A stretch of DNA of 64,000 bases from Mucilaginibacter conchicola. Lineage in GTDB: Bacteria > Bacteroidota > Bacteroidia > Sphingobacteriales > Sphingobacteriaceae. A program made the position numbers and the translations under genes. Location: positions 1,240,001 through 1,304,000 of the forward strand of contig NZ_QWDC01000001.1 in the NCBI RefSeq assembly GCF_003432115.1, written 5' to 3'. This document shows positions 32,434 through 41,694 of this stretch, one piece after another; the stretch's first letter is position 1; every line of letters begins with the position of its first letter. The notes beneath the pieces are model-generated. The model saw nothing but the letters and a program-made list of their open reading frames with translations, had not been told where the DNA came from and did not search any database.

Positions 32434-35400
32434 ATGTCGTTTAGAAGTAAGGCCCTACTGTTGATTGAGAACGATATCACAATTAACAGGCTCGTGCTGT
32501 TAGGCTTGCTTATTGCAAGCCCATCATTGCATTATCTGTGTTATAATAACAGTTACGATCCTGTTTGGTTGCGTGCAATTAACATTTTGGTTTGTTTGAT
32601 CACCCTTGGCACATCATATCTTAAGGATAGAAAGCCGCTAAGACAGATGATCTATGTAACTATTTGTGCTCATCTTTTCATAAATAATTACCTGCTTTTA
32701 GGCACTAATAACTTTGCCAACGTATACCTTTTCAGTTCGTTAACCGTATTTGTTGCACTTACCCTTTTCTGTAAAAAACGCTGGGAGTTCATTAGCCTTT
32801 GCTGCTTAAATATAGTTGCTGTAGTGGGCGCTTACGGCACAGCCCCCCGCCCTATCTCATTGTCGGTTTTATTGATCCTGATAGGCGTTTTTTCCATTAT
32901 CGCTTATGTATCATTCCTTGTGGTGCTGGCTTATAAGCTGCAATTTCGCAAGGCGGTGAAAAACATCGTACAGCTGAACGAATCACTTATTGCCAGCAGC
33001 CGTAAGCTTAAAGAGAGCGAGCAGCAATTGCACGCACTTATCAGCTCGGTAAACGACACCATTTTTGAATTTAACGAGCACCAGATCTGTATAAATGTAT
33101 GGTTTGGCCCTAACACGCCAGACTACCTCAAACCCGAATACTTCATCAATAAAACGCTTATAGAGGCCATCGGCGAGGAACGCGCCCGTCCATTTCTTGA
33201 GGTTTACGATTACGTTATCCAACACAAAAAAGGCTACAGTGTAGAGTTTGCTTCGGTGTATGGTGAACCGGGCTGGTTTGTAGCTAAAGCCTCTCCTGTT
33301 GTTGATGTTAACGGCAATTACACCAAACGCATCTCCGTTTCGGTTACTGATATTACCGAGCAAAAGAAATACGCCGATGCCCTTGTTGAGAACGAAGAAC
33401 TGCTGTTACAGGCCCAGCGCATGGCCAAAACCGGTAACTGGTGGTATGATGACGAAACGAAGGAAAACTACTGGTCTGAAAGTCTTTTTAATCTGCTGGA
33501 GATAGAAGCCGTACCCGAAGGGTTAAGCAAGTTTGAGTATTACATGAGTTTGGTTCATCCTGATGATGTAGAGCAAACTTTCAATTACTTTACCAATATT
33601 AATACAGAGAAAGTAAGCAGCCTCGACCATAAATTTATCTCCCCTAACGGCGAGCTTAAATATCTTAAAGTACTGCGCGGCGATCTGCAACAGCATGAGG
33701 ATGGTACGCTGAAACGTGTAGTGGGTATTATACAGGATGTAACCGAATCTAAACTGGCCGAGAAAGCTGTTAAAGTGAGCCAGGCTGAGTTGCTGGAAGC
33801 CCAAACTATTGCAAAAATTGGCAATTGGAAATGGGATAGCAGCACCAACATGCTATCATGGAGCGATGAGGTAAATACCATTCACGAGATAGACATCAAC
33901 AGCGCATCATCATCGCGTTTTGGAAAATTGCTTTTGCAGTACATCCACCCGGACGACCAATACATTGCTACCCGCCTTTTTAAACATGGCGACCAAACCG
34001 GCGACTCATTCGAGTATCGTATTATTACGCCTAACGGCAACCTTAAGTACATCAGTGTTATTACCGGTAAACTAATGTACCGTGAGGATGGCACCGTACG
34101 TAAAATAATAGGCACGCTACAGGATATTACCCAGCGTAAACAGGCGGAGATTGACCATCGCCGCACCGAGAATAAGTACCGCCTGGTGCTGGAAACCATT
34201 AAAATGGCGGCTGTATCTTTAAATGCCGAAGGCAGGGTGATCTTTTGTAACAAGTACCTGGCCAACCTGCTGGGCTACACCCAGGCAGAAATTTTGGGCA
34301 TGGACTGGATGGCCAACTTTGTACCCGGCGAACATCGCGAGATACTGAACGCCTGGTTCAAAAACAAAACAGTTAAAGCGCACTACATTAACCCTATCAT
34401 TTGCCGCGACGGCGAATTGCGCACTATCAGCTGGCAAAACACCGTAAGCTATGATGAGTATGGCAATATTAAAGAAACCACCAGTATTGGCGAAGATATT
34501 ACTGTACAGCAAAAGGTAAGGCAGGAGTTGATATCGGCCAAAGAACAGGCAGAACGTTCATCGCATTTTAAATCGGAATTTCTGTCTATCATGAGCCACG
34601 AGATCCGCACGCCGATGAATGCGGTTATAGGTACCACCAATTTGTTGCTTGAAGAAAATCCTAAGCCCGAACAACTGGAATACCTCAACACGCTAAAATT
34701 CAGCAGCGAGAATTTGCTGGCGATAATTAATGACATACTTGATTATAACAAGATAGAAGCCGGTAAACTGCAGCTAAGCAACCTGCCGTTCAACATCCAC
34801 CAGTTGGTTCAAAACGTAAGGCAATCGTTTTACGCTAAAGCGGTTGAAAAGAACCTGGAGATTGAGTTGCAGTATGACAGTGCTATCCCCGAGTTTTTAA
34901 TGGGCGATCAAACCCGCCTTGGGCAGATACTGATAAACCTGGTGAGCAACGCGGTTAAATTTACCCACAAAGGCAAGGTTACCATCAGCTTAACTAAAGA
35001 GGAACTGATAGATAACCAGGTACTCGTAAACTTTGCCGTTACGGATACAGGCATAGGCATGTCTGCAGAGAACCTTGCCGTGGTGTTTGATCCGTTCATA
35101 CAAGGGCCGCAAACTATTACGCACGAGTATGGTGGCACCGGCCTTGGCCTGGCTATTACCAAAAGGTTGATAGAGCTTTATGAAAGCGACATAGCCGTTA
35201 GCAGCGAACTTGGCCTGGGTACCACATTTACCTTTGCTATACGCTTTACCAATGTGCCGCAGGCTGCAGTACAGCCGCAAAACCTGGCCAGCTCAGAAGA
35301 GGAGATATTGACAACCCTTCCGCAAGACCTCGCCGGCATGAAGATATTAGTGGTTGATGATAACAAGATGAACCTGATGATAGCCGGCAAATTCCTTAAG

Positions 35401-35736
35401 AAATGGGAAGCCGAGGTTGAACAGGCCATCAATGGTGAAATTGCCGTGAACATGGTAAAAAATGGCGGCAACTATGACCTCATCATCATGGACCTGCAAA
35501 TGCCGGTGATGGATGGTTTTGAAGCTACTATAAATATTAAGCAGATAAACCCAGGGGTGCCCGTAATAGCCTTTACTGCTGACGCCATGCCCGAGACACA
35601 TAACAAAGCTTACGAAGCAGGCATGTGCGATTATCTGACCAAACCTTTTGTGCCGGAGAAACTGTTTGAGAAGGTCTCAAAATACCGCAAACAGACGCTC
35701 GATATTGATAGCCTGAAAAATATTGAAGAAGCTTAG
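32434..35736 (+). CDS. Hybrid sensor histidine kinase with PAS domains and receiver
   Basis: 1100 residues. The N-terminus (about 1-175) has several hydrophobic helices of an integral membrane sensor. About four PAS/PAC units follow (roughly 190-690; SVTDITEQKKYADAL, GIIQDVTESKLAEKA, GTLQDITQRKQAEID and TSIGEDITVQQKVRQ mark the PAC ends). The HisKA domain has His722 in IMSHEIRTPMNAVIG; the HATPase domain has ILINLVSNAVKFTHKG and GGTGLGLAITKRL. A C-terminal receiver carries the phospho-acceptor Asp1020 in IIMDLQMPVMDGF and Lys in YLTKPF. Such kinases pass phosphate through an HPt protein; an orphan HPt is encoded at 61197-61574. The signal is unknown. Confidence 0.92.
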   Translation: MSFRSKALLLIENDITINRLVLLGLLIASPSLHYLCYNNSYDPVWLRAINILVCLITLGTSYLKDRKPLRQMIYVTICAHLFINNYLLLGTNNFANVYLFSSLTVFVALTLFCKKRWEFISLCCLNIVAVVGAYGTAPRPISLSVLLILIGVFSIIAYVSFLVVLAYKLQFRKAVKNIVQLNESLIASSRKLKESEQQLHALISSVNDTIFEFNEHQICINVWFGPNTPDYLKPEYFINKTLIEAIGEERARPFLEVYDYVIQHKKGYSVEFASVYGEPGWFVAKASPVVDVNGNYTKRISVSVTDITEQKKYADALVENEELLLQAQRMAKTGNWWYDDETKENYWSESLFNLLEIEAVPEGLSKFEYYMSLVHPDDVEQTFNYFTNINTEKVSSLDHKFISPNGELKYLKVLRGDLQQHEDGTLKRVVGIIQDVTESKLAEKAVKVSQAELLEAQTIAKIGNWKWDSSTNMLSWSDEVNTIHEIDINSASSSRFGKLLLQYIHPDDQYIATRLFKHGDQTGDSFEYRIITPNGNLKYISVITGKLMYREDGTVRKIIGTLQDITQRKQAEIDHRRTENKYRLVLETIKMAAVSLNAEGRVIFCNKYLANLLGYTQAEILGMDWMANFVPGEHREILNAWFKNKTVKAHYINPIICRDGELRTISWQNTVSYDEYGNIKETTSIGEDITVQQKVRQELISAKEQAERSSHFKSEFLSIMSHEIRTPMNAVIGTTNLLLEENPKPEQLEYLNTLKFSSENLLAIINDILDYNKIEAGKLQLSNLPFNIHQLVQNVRQSFYAKAVEKNLEIELQYDSAIPEFLMGDQTRLGQILINLVSNAVKFTHKGKVTISLTKEELIDNQVLVNFAVTDTGIGMSAENLAVVFDPFIQGPQTITHEYGGTGLGLAITKRLIELYESDIAVSSELGLGTTFTFAIRFTNVPQAAVQPQNLASSEEEILTTLPQDLAGMKILVVDDNKMNLMIAGKFLKKWEAEVEQAINGEIAVNMVKNGGNYDLIIMDLQMPVMDGFEATINIKQINPGVPVIAFTADAMPETHNKAYEAGMCDYLTKPFVPEKLFEKVSKYRKQTLDIDSLKNIEEA

Positions 35737-36980
35737 TTAGTGCGGATAGCCTCAACCGGGTCAAGCTTGGCCGCAAAATAAGCCGGCACTATGCCTGATA
35801 GCATACCAATAGCTACCGATATACTTATTCCAAAAATAACGTTGCTGGCGTCAAGTACAACTTGTAAATCGGCAATGGCTTTTACGGCAAAGGTACCCAG
35901 GTAAACCAGGAACAGGCCTATAAAGCCGCCCATCAGGCAAAGTACAACAGCCTCTATCAAAAACTGCAGCATAATAAAGTAATTTTTGGCCCCCAATGAT
36001 TTTTGGATACCGATAATATTGGTACGCTCTTTAACCGATACAAACATGATATTTGCGATACCAAAGCCACCTACCAGGATAGAGAAGCCACCAATGATGA
36101 GCCCGACGATGTTCACCACCCCGAACAATTGATCTAACTGATTAGACAGGATAGTTGATTTATTCAGCGAGAAATCATCCTCGGCGCCCGGGCGTATGCT
36201 GTGGATCGACCGCATAATACCACGTACTTCGCTTTCTACTTCTACATCGGTAAGATTATCCTGGCCGCGCACTACTATTTGCGGGTTATATTTTTCGTTC
36301 TCTACATCAATAACGTTTTTGGCAAAGTTGAGCGGCAGCAATATCTCATTATCACTGGTGATGCCCAGCATATCTTTACCTTCTTTGGTAAACACACCAA
36401 TAACGGTCAGTTTACGGCCCATTATTTTTATCTGCTTGCCAACAGCACCACCATCGGGGAAAAGGTTTGACGCAATATCGGCCCCTATTACGGTAACCGG
36501 TGCACCTGTGCGCGATTCTATTTCGGTAAAATACCTTCCGTCCTGGAAATCAAAGTTCCAGGTTTTATCATGATCATGTGATACGGCATCTATTTGAGCA
36601 CCATCAACCGTATTGCTTCCGTATTTAACGGTACGGTTATCAATACTTATCTCGTACGATAATGCTTTAGCGGTTTGGCTTCGGCGGCTTAGCTGGTCAA
36701 AATCACGCAGTTTTGGAACCGGGCGCTGCATATACTTCCACCAGGGGAAGTTATCTTCACCTACCCATGGCCATTTTTGCACGTAAATACTATTACTGCC
36801 CAGCTTGTTAACGCTTTGCTGCAGGTTATTGCGCAGCGTATCAACTGCCGAAAACACCGCTATAATGGTAAATATACCAATGGTTACGCCTAACAAAGAA
36901 AGCAGTGTGCGCAGCTTATTTTGCCTTAATGCATCAAATGCAAACAGGAAGCTCTCGCGGATAAGTTTTAATATGATCAT
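35733..36980 (-). CDS. MacB/FtsX-type ABC transporter permease
   Basis: 415 residues. A first membrane helix (LLSLLGVTIGIFTIIAVFSA) is followed by a large periplasmic MacB-like core domain (about 50-270, with VIGADIASNLFPDGGAVGKQ) and three C-terminal helices (about 285-410), including GGFGIANIMFVSVKERTNII. This is the tripartite-efflux or lipoprotein-handling permease family. A MacB-type ATPase is encoded separately at 46430-47197. The stop overlaps the end of the convergent kinase gene by 4 bp. Confidence 0.9.
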   Translation of the reverse strand: MIILKLIRESFLFAFDALRQNKLRTLLSLLGVTIGIFTIIAVFSAVDTLRNNLQQSVNKLGSNSIYVQKWPWVGEDNFPWWKYMQRPVPKLRDFDQLSRRSQTAKALSYEISIDNRTVKYGSNTVDGAQIDAVSHDHDKTWNFDFQDGRYFTEIESRTGAPVTVIGADIASNLFPDGGAVGKQIKIMGRKLTVIGVFTKEGKDMLGITSDNEILLPLNFAKNVIDVENEKYNPQIVVRGQDNLTDVEVESEVRGIMRSIHSIRPGAEDDFSLNKSTILSNQLDQLFGVVNIVGLIIGGFSILVGGFGIANIMFVSVKERTNIIGIQKSLGAKNYFIMLQFLIEAVVLCLMGGFIGLFLVYLGTFAVKAIADLQVVLDASNVIFGISISVAIGMLSGIVPAYFAAKLDPVEAIRTN

Positions 36981-37125
36981 AAGTTAACCACCGGTTAGTA
37001 GAATTTACCTTGCCTAAAACAGTATGGTTTAGACGGTGTTTATGGTGTTAAGTTACACCGATTTTCAACAAACTGTAATAAACCTATTTAAGTAAATAAA
37101 GGCGCATAATTTAAGAATATTTTCG

Positions 37126-37133
37126 TACATTTG
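37126..37133 (+). promoter_or_regulatory. -7 box of queA
   Basis: TACATTTG, exact TAnnTTTG match, 26 bp upstream of the ATG at 37160. Confidence 0.5.
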
Positions 37134-37159
37134 CGCCCTAAAAATTCATATATACAAGC

Positions 37160-38209
37160 ATGAAATTATCTCAGTTTAAATTCAATTTACCTGAATCATT
37201 AGTTGCCCATAACCCGGCAGACAAGCGCGATGAGTCGCGTTTAATGGTGTTACACCGCGATTCGGGCAAGATTGAGCATAAGATCTTCAAGGATGTTTTG
37301 GATTACTTTGATGACCAGGACGTAATGATCCTGAACAACACCAAAGTGTTCCCGGCACGTATGTATGGTAACAAAGAAAAAACAGGTGCTACCATTGAAG
37401 TATTCCTGTTACGCGAGCTAAACAAAGAACTTCGCCTTTGGGATGTACTGGTTGACCCTGCACGTAAAATACGCGTTGGTAACAAACTTTACTTTGGCGA
37501 TGATGATTTATTGATTGCCGAGGTTGTTGACAACACCACATCACGTGGCCGTACTATCCGCTTCCTGTTTGATGGTACCGACGAGGAGTTCCGCCGTAAC
37601 GTAGAGATCCTGGGCGAAACACCGCTTCCAAAATATATTAAGCGTAAAGCTACTGCCGAAGATAAAGAGCGCTACCAAACCATCTTCGCTAAAAACGAAG
37701 GCGCAGTTGCTGCCCCTACTGCAGGTTTACACTTTAGCCGCGAGCTAATGAAACGCCTTGAACTAAAAGGTGTTGAATTTGCAGAGGTTACTTTGCACGT
37801 TGGTTTAGGTACTTTCCGCCAGGTTGAGGTTGAGGATTTAACCAAACACAAAATGGACTCAGAACAATTCATCATTGAGCAAAAACAGGCTGATATTGTT
37901 AACCGCGGTATCGAGCGTAAAAAACGTATTTGCGCTGTGGGTACCACTTCAATGCGTACCATTGAATCTGCAGTATCTGCCAACAAAACACTGAAAGCAG
38001 CTAACGACTGGACCAGCAAGTTCATCTTCCCGCCGTATGATTTCAGTATTGCCAACTCAATGATCACCAACTTCCACACACCAGAGTCAACCCTGTTGAT
38101 GATGATATGTGCATTTGGCGGTTACGAGCACGTAATGAATGCCTACGAAGTAGCGGTAAAAGAAAAATACCGTTTCTACAGCTACGGCGACGCAATGTTG
38201 ATCATTTAA
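37160..38209 (+). CDS. queA: S-adenosylmethionine:tRNA ribosyltransferase-isomerase
   Basis: 349 residues, full length. Signature segments are [20 protein letters not shown] at the N-terminus, [27 protein letters not shown] and [14 protein letters not shown] [15 protein letters not shown], then [17 protein letters not shown]. QueA moves the ribose of SAM onto preQ1-modified tRNA to make epoxyqueuosine at the wobble base. It has its own -7 box and a terminator just downstream. Confidence 0.95.
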   Translation: MKLSQFKFNLPESLVAHNPADKRDESRLMVLHRDSGKIEHKIFKDVLDYFDDQDVMILNNTKVFPARMYGNKEKTGATIEVFLLRELNKELRLWDVLVDPARKIRVGNKLYFGDDDLLIAEVVDNTTSRGRTIRFLFDGTDEEFRRNVEILGETPLPKYIKRKATAEDKERYQTIFAKNEGAVAAPTAGLHFSRELMKRLELKGVEFAEVTLHVGLGTFRQVEVEDLTKHKMDSEQFIIEQKQADIVNRGIERKKRICAVGTTSMRTIESAVSANKTLKAANDWTSKFIFPPYDFSIANSMITNFHTPESTLLMMICAFGGYEHVMNAYEVAVKEKYRFYSYGDAMLII

Positions 38210-38264
38210 AAGAGATTAGAGGTTAGAGATTGGAGATTAGGTTTCCTTTCTAAGGATCATATAA

Positions 38265-38296
38265 GGAGATATGGGTTTACTCATATCTCTTTTTTG
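38265..38296 (+). terminator. queA terminator
   Basis: GGAGATATG and CATATCTCT arms followed by TTTTTT, inside the 246-bp inverted-repeat unit. Confidence 0.7.
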
Positions 38297-38320
38297 TTTT
38301 ATACATTTGACCCAAACCAC

Positions 38321-38407
38321 GTCATGCCGAACTTGTTTCGGCATCCCATCATACAGAGTTGGTTATGATGATTGTCCCGTGGGATGCCGAAATAAATTCG
38401 GCATGAC
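38321..38407. repeat. Nested palindrome (family G) in the queA-ispD gap
   Basis: GTCATGCCGAACTTGTTTCG and GGCATCCCA at one end are mirrored by TGGGATGCCGAAATAAATTC and GGCATGAC at the other. Only this copy is seen in the window. Confidence 0.75.
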
Positions 38408-38422
38408 GGTAATTTTTACATT

Positions 38423-39145
38423 ATGCCTAATCTCCAATCTCTAACCTCTAATCTCTCGAATAAAAATTACGCCATCATCGTTGCCGGCGGCTCGGGTAGC
38501 CGTATGCAGTCGGTACTGCCTAAGCAGTTTATTGAGCTTTGTGGCGAGCCGGTGCTGATGCATACCATCAGGGCATTTAGCAAGAGTGATGCTGCTCCGC
38601 AGATCATCCTGGCGCTGAACGGCAGCTATCATGAGCTTTGGGCAGAGCTTCGTGAGAAGCATAACTTTAACATCCAACATACCGTTATTGCCGGCGGCGA
38701 AACCCGTTTCCACTCGGTTAAGAATGCTTTAGACACCATTACTGATACTAACGCTATTGTAGCTGTTCACGATGCGGTACGCCCGCTCACATCAAAGCAA
38801 ACCATCGATGAGAGCTACCTTGTCGCCTCTACAACAGGCACAGCTGTAACAGCAGTAAAAAGCCGCGATTCGATAAGGCAATTAAACGGAGAGGTGTCTA
38901 TCTGTTTGGATCGCGAAGGCATTTACCTGGTGCAAACACCTCAAACCTTCGAAGCTTCATTATTAAAACAAGCTTATGAGCAACCCTATACAAATATGTT
39001 TACCGATGATGCCTCGGTAGTGGAAAAAGCCGGTGCGCATATTACGCTGATAGAGGGCAGCCATAGCAATATCAAGATAACCTTCCCGGAAGATATTATC
39101 ATTGCCGAAGCTTTATTAAACAAAAAAGCCATCAGCGGTAGCTAA
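38423..39145 (+). CDS. ispD: 2-C-methyl-D-erythritol 4-phosphate cytidylyltransferase
   Basis: 240 residues. The CTP-binding signature VAGGSGSRMQSVLPKQF lies near residues 21-37; VAVHDAVRPL and SRDSIRQL are also family motifs. IspD activates MEP with CTP in the non-mevalonate isoprenoid pathway. The only plausible start is the ATG at 38423, and codons 2-12 (PNLQSLTSNLS) are encoded by the right arm of the 31-bp inverted repeat. The N-terminus is therefore repeat-derived and slightly longer than usual. Confidence 0.92.
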   Translation: MPNLQSLTSNLSNKNYAIIVAGGSGSRMQSVLPKQFIELCGEPVLMHTIRAFSKSDAAPQIILALNGSYHELWAELREKHNFNIQHTVIAGGETRFHSVKNALDTITDTNAIVAVHDAVRPLTSKQTIDESYLVASTTGTAVTAVKSRDSIRQLNGEVSICLDREGIYLVQTPQTFEASLLKQAYEQPYTNMFTDDASVVEKAGAHITLIEGSHSNIKITFPEDIIIAEALLNKKAISGS

Positions 39146-39177
39146 TGGCTTAATATTTTACGGATGGACTGCCCAAA

Positions 39178-39324
39178 TCAGGCTCGTCTTATCACGCCTA
39201 ACAGTAAAGCTATAATAGCGATCACTAAAAGGATGTGAATTAAACCACCTGCATGGCTTACAAAGAATCCGAAGATCCATCCTATTACTAAAATTACGGC
39301 GATAATGTACAATAAGCTTCTCAT
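39178..39324 (-). CDS. 48-residue lmo0937-type membrane peptide, copy 2
   Basis: The peptide reads MRSLLYIIAVILVIGWIFGF and continues to a basic IRRA end, with two membrane helices around a short AGG loop. This is the lmo0937-family small membrane protein, common in Bacteroidota and Firmicutes and often stress-linked; its role is not established. It lies downstream of a near-identical gene at 39431-39577, on the same strand, 106 bp apart. Confidence 0.8.
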   Translation of the reverse strand: MRSLLYIIAVILVIGWIFGFFVSHAGGLIHILLVIAIIALLLGVIRRA

Positions 39325-39388
39325 AGTATTGTGTGTTTTTGTTAAGTAGATGTTATGTAAACAGCGGGGTATTAAAAAAGGTTTTTAC

Positions 39389-39420
39389 AACTGAGGGTTT
39401 TACGTATAAAACCCTCAGTT
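39389..39420 (-). terminator. Hairpin between the two small membrane peptide genes
   Basis: AACTGAGGGTTTTA and TAAAACCCTCAGTT arms. On the minus strand a run of six T follows about 10 nt later. It probably separates the two genes. Confidence 0.5.
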
Positions 39421-39430
39421 TCTTATTTCA

Positions 39431-39577
39431 TCAAGCCCGTCTGATTATGCCTAACAGTAATGCGATGATCGCAATTACCAATAACACGTGAATTATTCCC
39501 CCCGCATCTGCGTAGAAGAAACCAAATGCCCATCCTATTACCAGGATAACTGCAATGATATAAAGTAAGCCTCTCAT
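39431..39577 (-). CDS. 48-residue lmo0937-type membrane peptide, copy 1
   Basis: The peptide reads MRGLLYIIAVILVIGWAFGF and ends LLLGIIRRA, with two helices around an AGG turn. It differs from the copy at 39178-39324 at only about 8 positions, mostly near the loop. A recent tandem duplication is likely. Both copies have the same orientation. Confidence 0.8.
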   Translation of the reverse strand: MRGLLYIIAVILVIGWAFGFFYADAGGIIHVLLVIAIIALLLGIIRRA

Positions 39578-39654
39578 TGTTGTTTATTGTTTTTGTTTAA
39601 GTAGATGTTAATTGCAGCTACCAATACCAAAACCATTCCAAAAAATAAAGGCAA

Positions 39655-39685
39655 ACAAAAAAAGCCACTGATAATCAGCGGCTTT
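39655..39685 (-). terminator. Terminator of the DUF2795 gene
   Basis: On the minus strand AAAGCCGCTGAT and ATCAGTGGCTTT arms around a single base, then a T-rich run. Confidence 0.75.
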
Positions 39686-39704
39686 AAGATTTAGCAGAGG
39701 TTTA

Positions 39705-39926
39705 TTAGTACTCGTCCTCGTTAAAGAAGAAATCGTCTTTTGTAGGGTAATCAGGCCATATTTCTTCTATATTCTCGTATGGTTCGCCATCATCTTCAAG
39801 TGCCTGCAGGTTCTCAATAACCTCAACAGGAGCACCAGAACGGATAGCGTAATCAATTAATTCATCTTTTGTGGCAGGCCAAGGCGCATCTTCTAAGTGC
39901 GATGCTAATTCAAGTGTCCAATACAT
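39705..39926 (-). CDS. DUF2795 protein
   Basis: 73 residues, acidic, matching the short DUF2795 family: MYWTLELASHLEDAPWPATK, ELIDYAIRSGAPVEVIENLQ and an acidic tail DDFFFNEDEY. The family is widespread in Bacteroidota and has no known function. It is monocistronic, with a terminator directly downstream. Confidence 0.82.
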   Translation of the reverse strand: MYWTLELASHLEDAPWPATKDELIDYAIRSGAPVEVIENLQALEDDGEPYENIEEIWPDYPTKDDFFFNEDEY

Positions 39927-40021
39927 GTTTTTATCTTAAATGGTAAATATTTTCTATTTCTTCCGTTCTCGCAAAAGTATAATATTTTTAAATTGATAAT
40001 CAATATTTTTTTGTAAAATTT

Positions 40022-40570
40022 TTACACCCGCGGCAACCATTGATTTTCAGGCAGGTTATGTTCATAAACAACCATTCGCGCTAAGGTAAACAGATAATCG
40101 CTTAATCTGTTCAGGTACATCACCACCTTTTCTTCTACTTTACTTTCTTCAGACAAATGCACGCTTAAGCGCTCGGCGCGGCGGCACACGCAGCGGGCTA
40201 TGTGGCAGTAAGAAGCTGTGGTGCTGCCGCCGGGTAAAATAAAATGCTTAAGGGCGGGTAAGGTTTCGTTCATCTTGTCCATTTCTTTTTCCAGCAGTTC
40301 AATATCGGCGTCATACAAATCGGGGATCACCATTTTTGACTTCTCGGGGTCGGCGGCTAATGATGAGCCGATGGTAAAAAGCCTGTCCTGTATCTCTTTC
40401 AACATATCTTTATCGTTAGCCTTAATATCCTGGTCGCGGATGAGGCCGATATAGGAGTTCAGTTCATCAACCGTACCATAAGCCTCTATACGTAAATGAT
40501 GCTTGGGCACGCGGGTGCCGCCAATTAACGAGGTTAAGCCTTTATCGCCGGTTTTGGTATAGATCTTCAT
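40022..40570 (-). CDS. PduO-type cob(I)alamin adenosyltransferase
   Basis: 182 residues from the ATG at 40570; an upstream in-frame TTG is rejected. The N-terminal MKIYTKTGDKGLTSLIGGTR is the ATP-binding signature of PduO-type enzymes; AYGTVDELNSYIGLIRDQ, CRRAERLSVHLSEES and YLNRLSDYLFTLAR complete the family. It adenosylates cob(I)alamin to make coenzyme B12. No cobalamin riboswitch or other B12 gene is seen nearby, so it may serve salvage for B12-dependent enzymes elsewhere. Confidence 0.92.
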   Translation of the reverse strand: MKIYTKTGDKGLTSLIGGTRVPKHHLRIEAYGTVDELNSYIGLIRDQDIKANDKDMLKEIQDRLFTIGSSLAADPEKSKMVIPDLYDADIELLEKEMDKMNETLPALKHFILPGGSTTASYCHIARCVCRRAERLSVHLSEESKVEEKVVMYLNRLSDYLFTLARMVVYEHNLPENQWLPRV

Positions 40571-40673
40571 AAACAATTTAATAATTGTGATGCCGTTTTA
40601 ATATGCATATTTACAAAGTTTAAACTTAAACAACGTGTTTGTGTTTTCTACAAATAAAATATGTTCCGCTACC

Positions 40674-41693
40674 ATGAAGATCATTATATCTACAGCCAAA
40701 ATGGCTACCATAGCTTTATTTGCAACAGCACTGTTTGGGTTTAGCTGTGGCAACAGCAACGCAAAAAAACCTGCCGACAGCACAGCTGCTACCCAGGCAG
40801 CGCCTGCTCCAACCCCATCATTTAGTAAGTTTTTAACCGAGAAACAGTTTAACGAACTTTTCCCCGAGCGCGATAAATTTTACACCTACGCAGCCTTTAT
40901 AAAAGCGGTTGACGATTTGGCTAAAATAAAGGTGCAGGTTACACGCCGTGCGGTTTCGGTATACCAGTTTATCCGTACAGACAAAACTATCGGTAAAGCC
41001 ACCACTGTGCGCCAAGACGGCGATTGGAACGAACCATGGGCCAAACAAAAGCCTGACAGTACTTACATGGTTGATTACGGCAACTTCTGCACCGCAGGCG
41101 ATGCCACCACCAACAAACGAGAACTGGCTGCATTTTTCGCCCAGATAGCCCACGAGACCCGCCACGGCCAAAACGGTAGCTATACCGATGGTTTGATGCT
41201 GAAACACGAGGATAATACCTCACTGCAATACATCAGCGACAGCGACGAATACCCGCCTGTGGCCGGCCAGAAATATTACGGCCGCGGACCAATGCAGATA
41301 AGCTATAACGGCAACTACGGCTATGCATCAGACTGTATTTTTGGTGATAAGAAAGTATTGCTGAATAACCCTGGCCTTGTTGAGACCGATCCTGTTGTGG
41401 CATTTAAAACCGCTATCTATTTCTGGATGACGCCCGAGACGCATAAACCATCTGCTCATGATGTAATGACCGGCAAATGGCAGCCAAAAGATACCGACAA
41501 GGCCAAAGGCCGCACACCAGGCTTCGGGATGACCATAGTGATCGTGAACGGCGAACTGGAGTGCAACAAAGGCGAAGACAATTACAGCATGAAAGACCGC
41601 ATTGGCTTTTACCAGTTCTTCTTACAAAAACTGGGCGTTACCGACCCTAACTGTGCTTGCAGTTGCGGTAAAATGGAGCCGTATAAGTATTAA
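40674..41693 (+). CDS. GH19 chitinase, lipoprotein
   Basis: 339 residues from the ATG at 40674, which gives a lipoprotein signal ending LFGFSC; an upstream in-frame ATG at 40635 lacks this. A Thr/Ala/Pro linker follows, then the GH19 domain: catalytic Glu in AAFFAQIAHETRHG, then YYGRGPMQISYNGNYG and the downstream FWMTPETHKPSAHDV segment. It hydrolyses chitin or a related GlcNAc polymer with inversion, probably at the cell surface. The next gene starts 1 bp after its stop, so the two are coupled. Confidence 0.9.
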   Translation: MKIIISTAKMATIALFATALFGFSCGNSNAKKPADSTAATQAAPAPTPSFSKFLTEKQFNELFPERDKFYTYAAFIKAVDDLAKIKVQVTRRAVSVYQFIRTDKTIGKATTVRQDGDWNEPWAKQKPDSTYMVDYGNFCTAGDATTNKRELAAFFAQIAHETRHGQNGSYTDGLMLKHEDNTSLQYISDSDEYPPVAGQKYYGRGPMQISYNGNYGYASDCIFGDKKVLLNNPGLVETDPVVAFKTAIYFWMTPETHKPSAHDVMTGKWQPKDTDKAKGRTPGFGMTIVIVNGELECNKGEDNYSMKDRIGFYQFFLQKLGVTDPNCACSCGKMEPYKY

Positions 41694-41694
41694 A

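Larger units (their letters stand above)
38211..38456. repeat. 246-bp unit bounded by perfect 31-bp inverted repeats, queA-ispD gap
   Basis: The left arm (38211-38241) begins AGAGATTAGAGGTTAGAGAT and continues TGGAGATTAGG; the right arm (38426-38456) is its exact reverse complement. The left arm starts 2 nt after the queA stop; the right arm begins at the end of the ispD start codon and encodes its first residues. Within the unit lie a terminator hairpin and a second nested inverted repeat. Confidence 0.9.

Noticed and set aside
40571..40673. Cobalamin riboswitch near the adenosyltransferase gene
   Set aside because: Only about 100 bp is available between the divergent genes and no B12-box-like sequence is seen.
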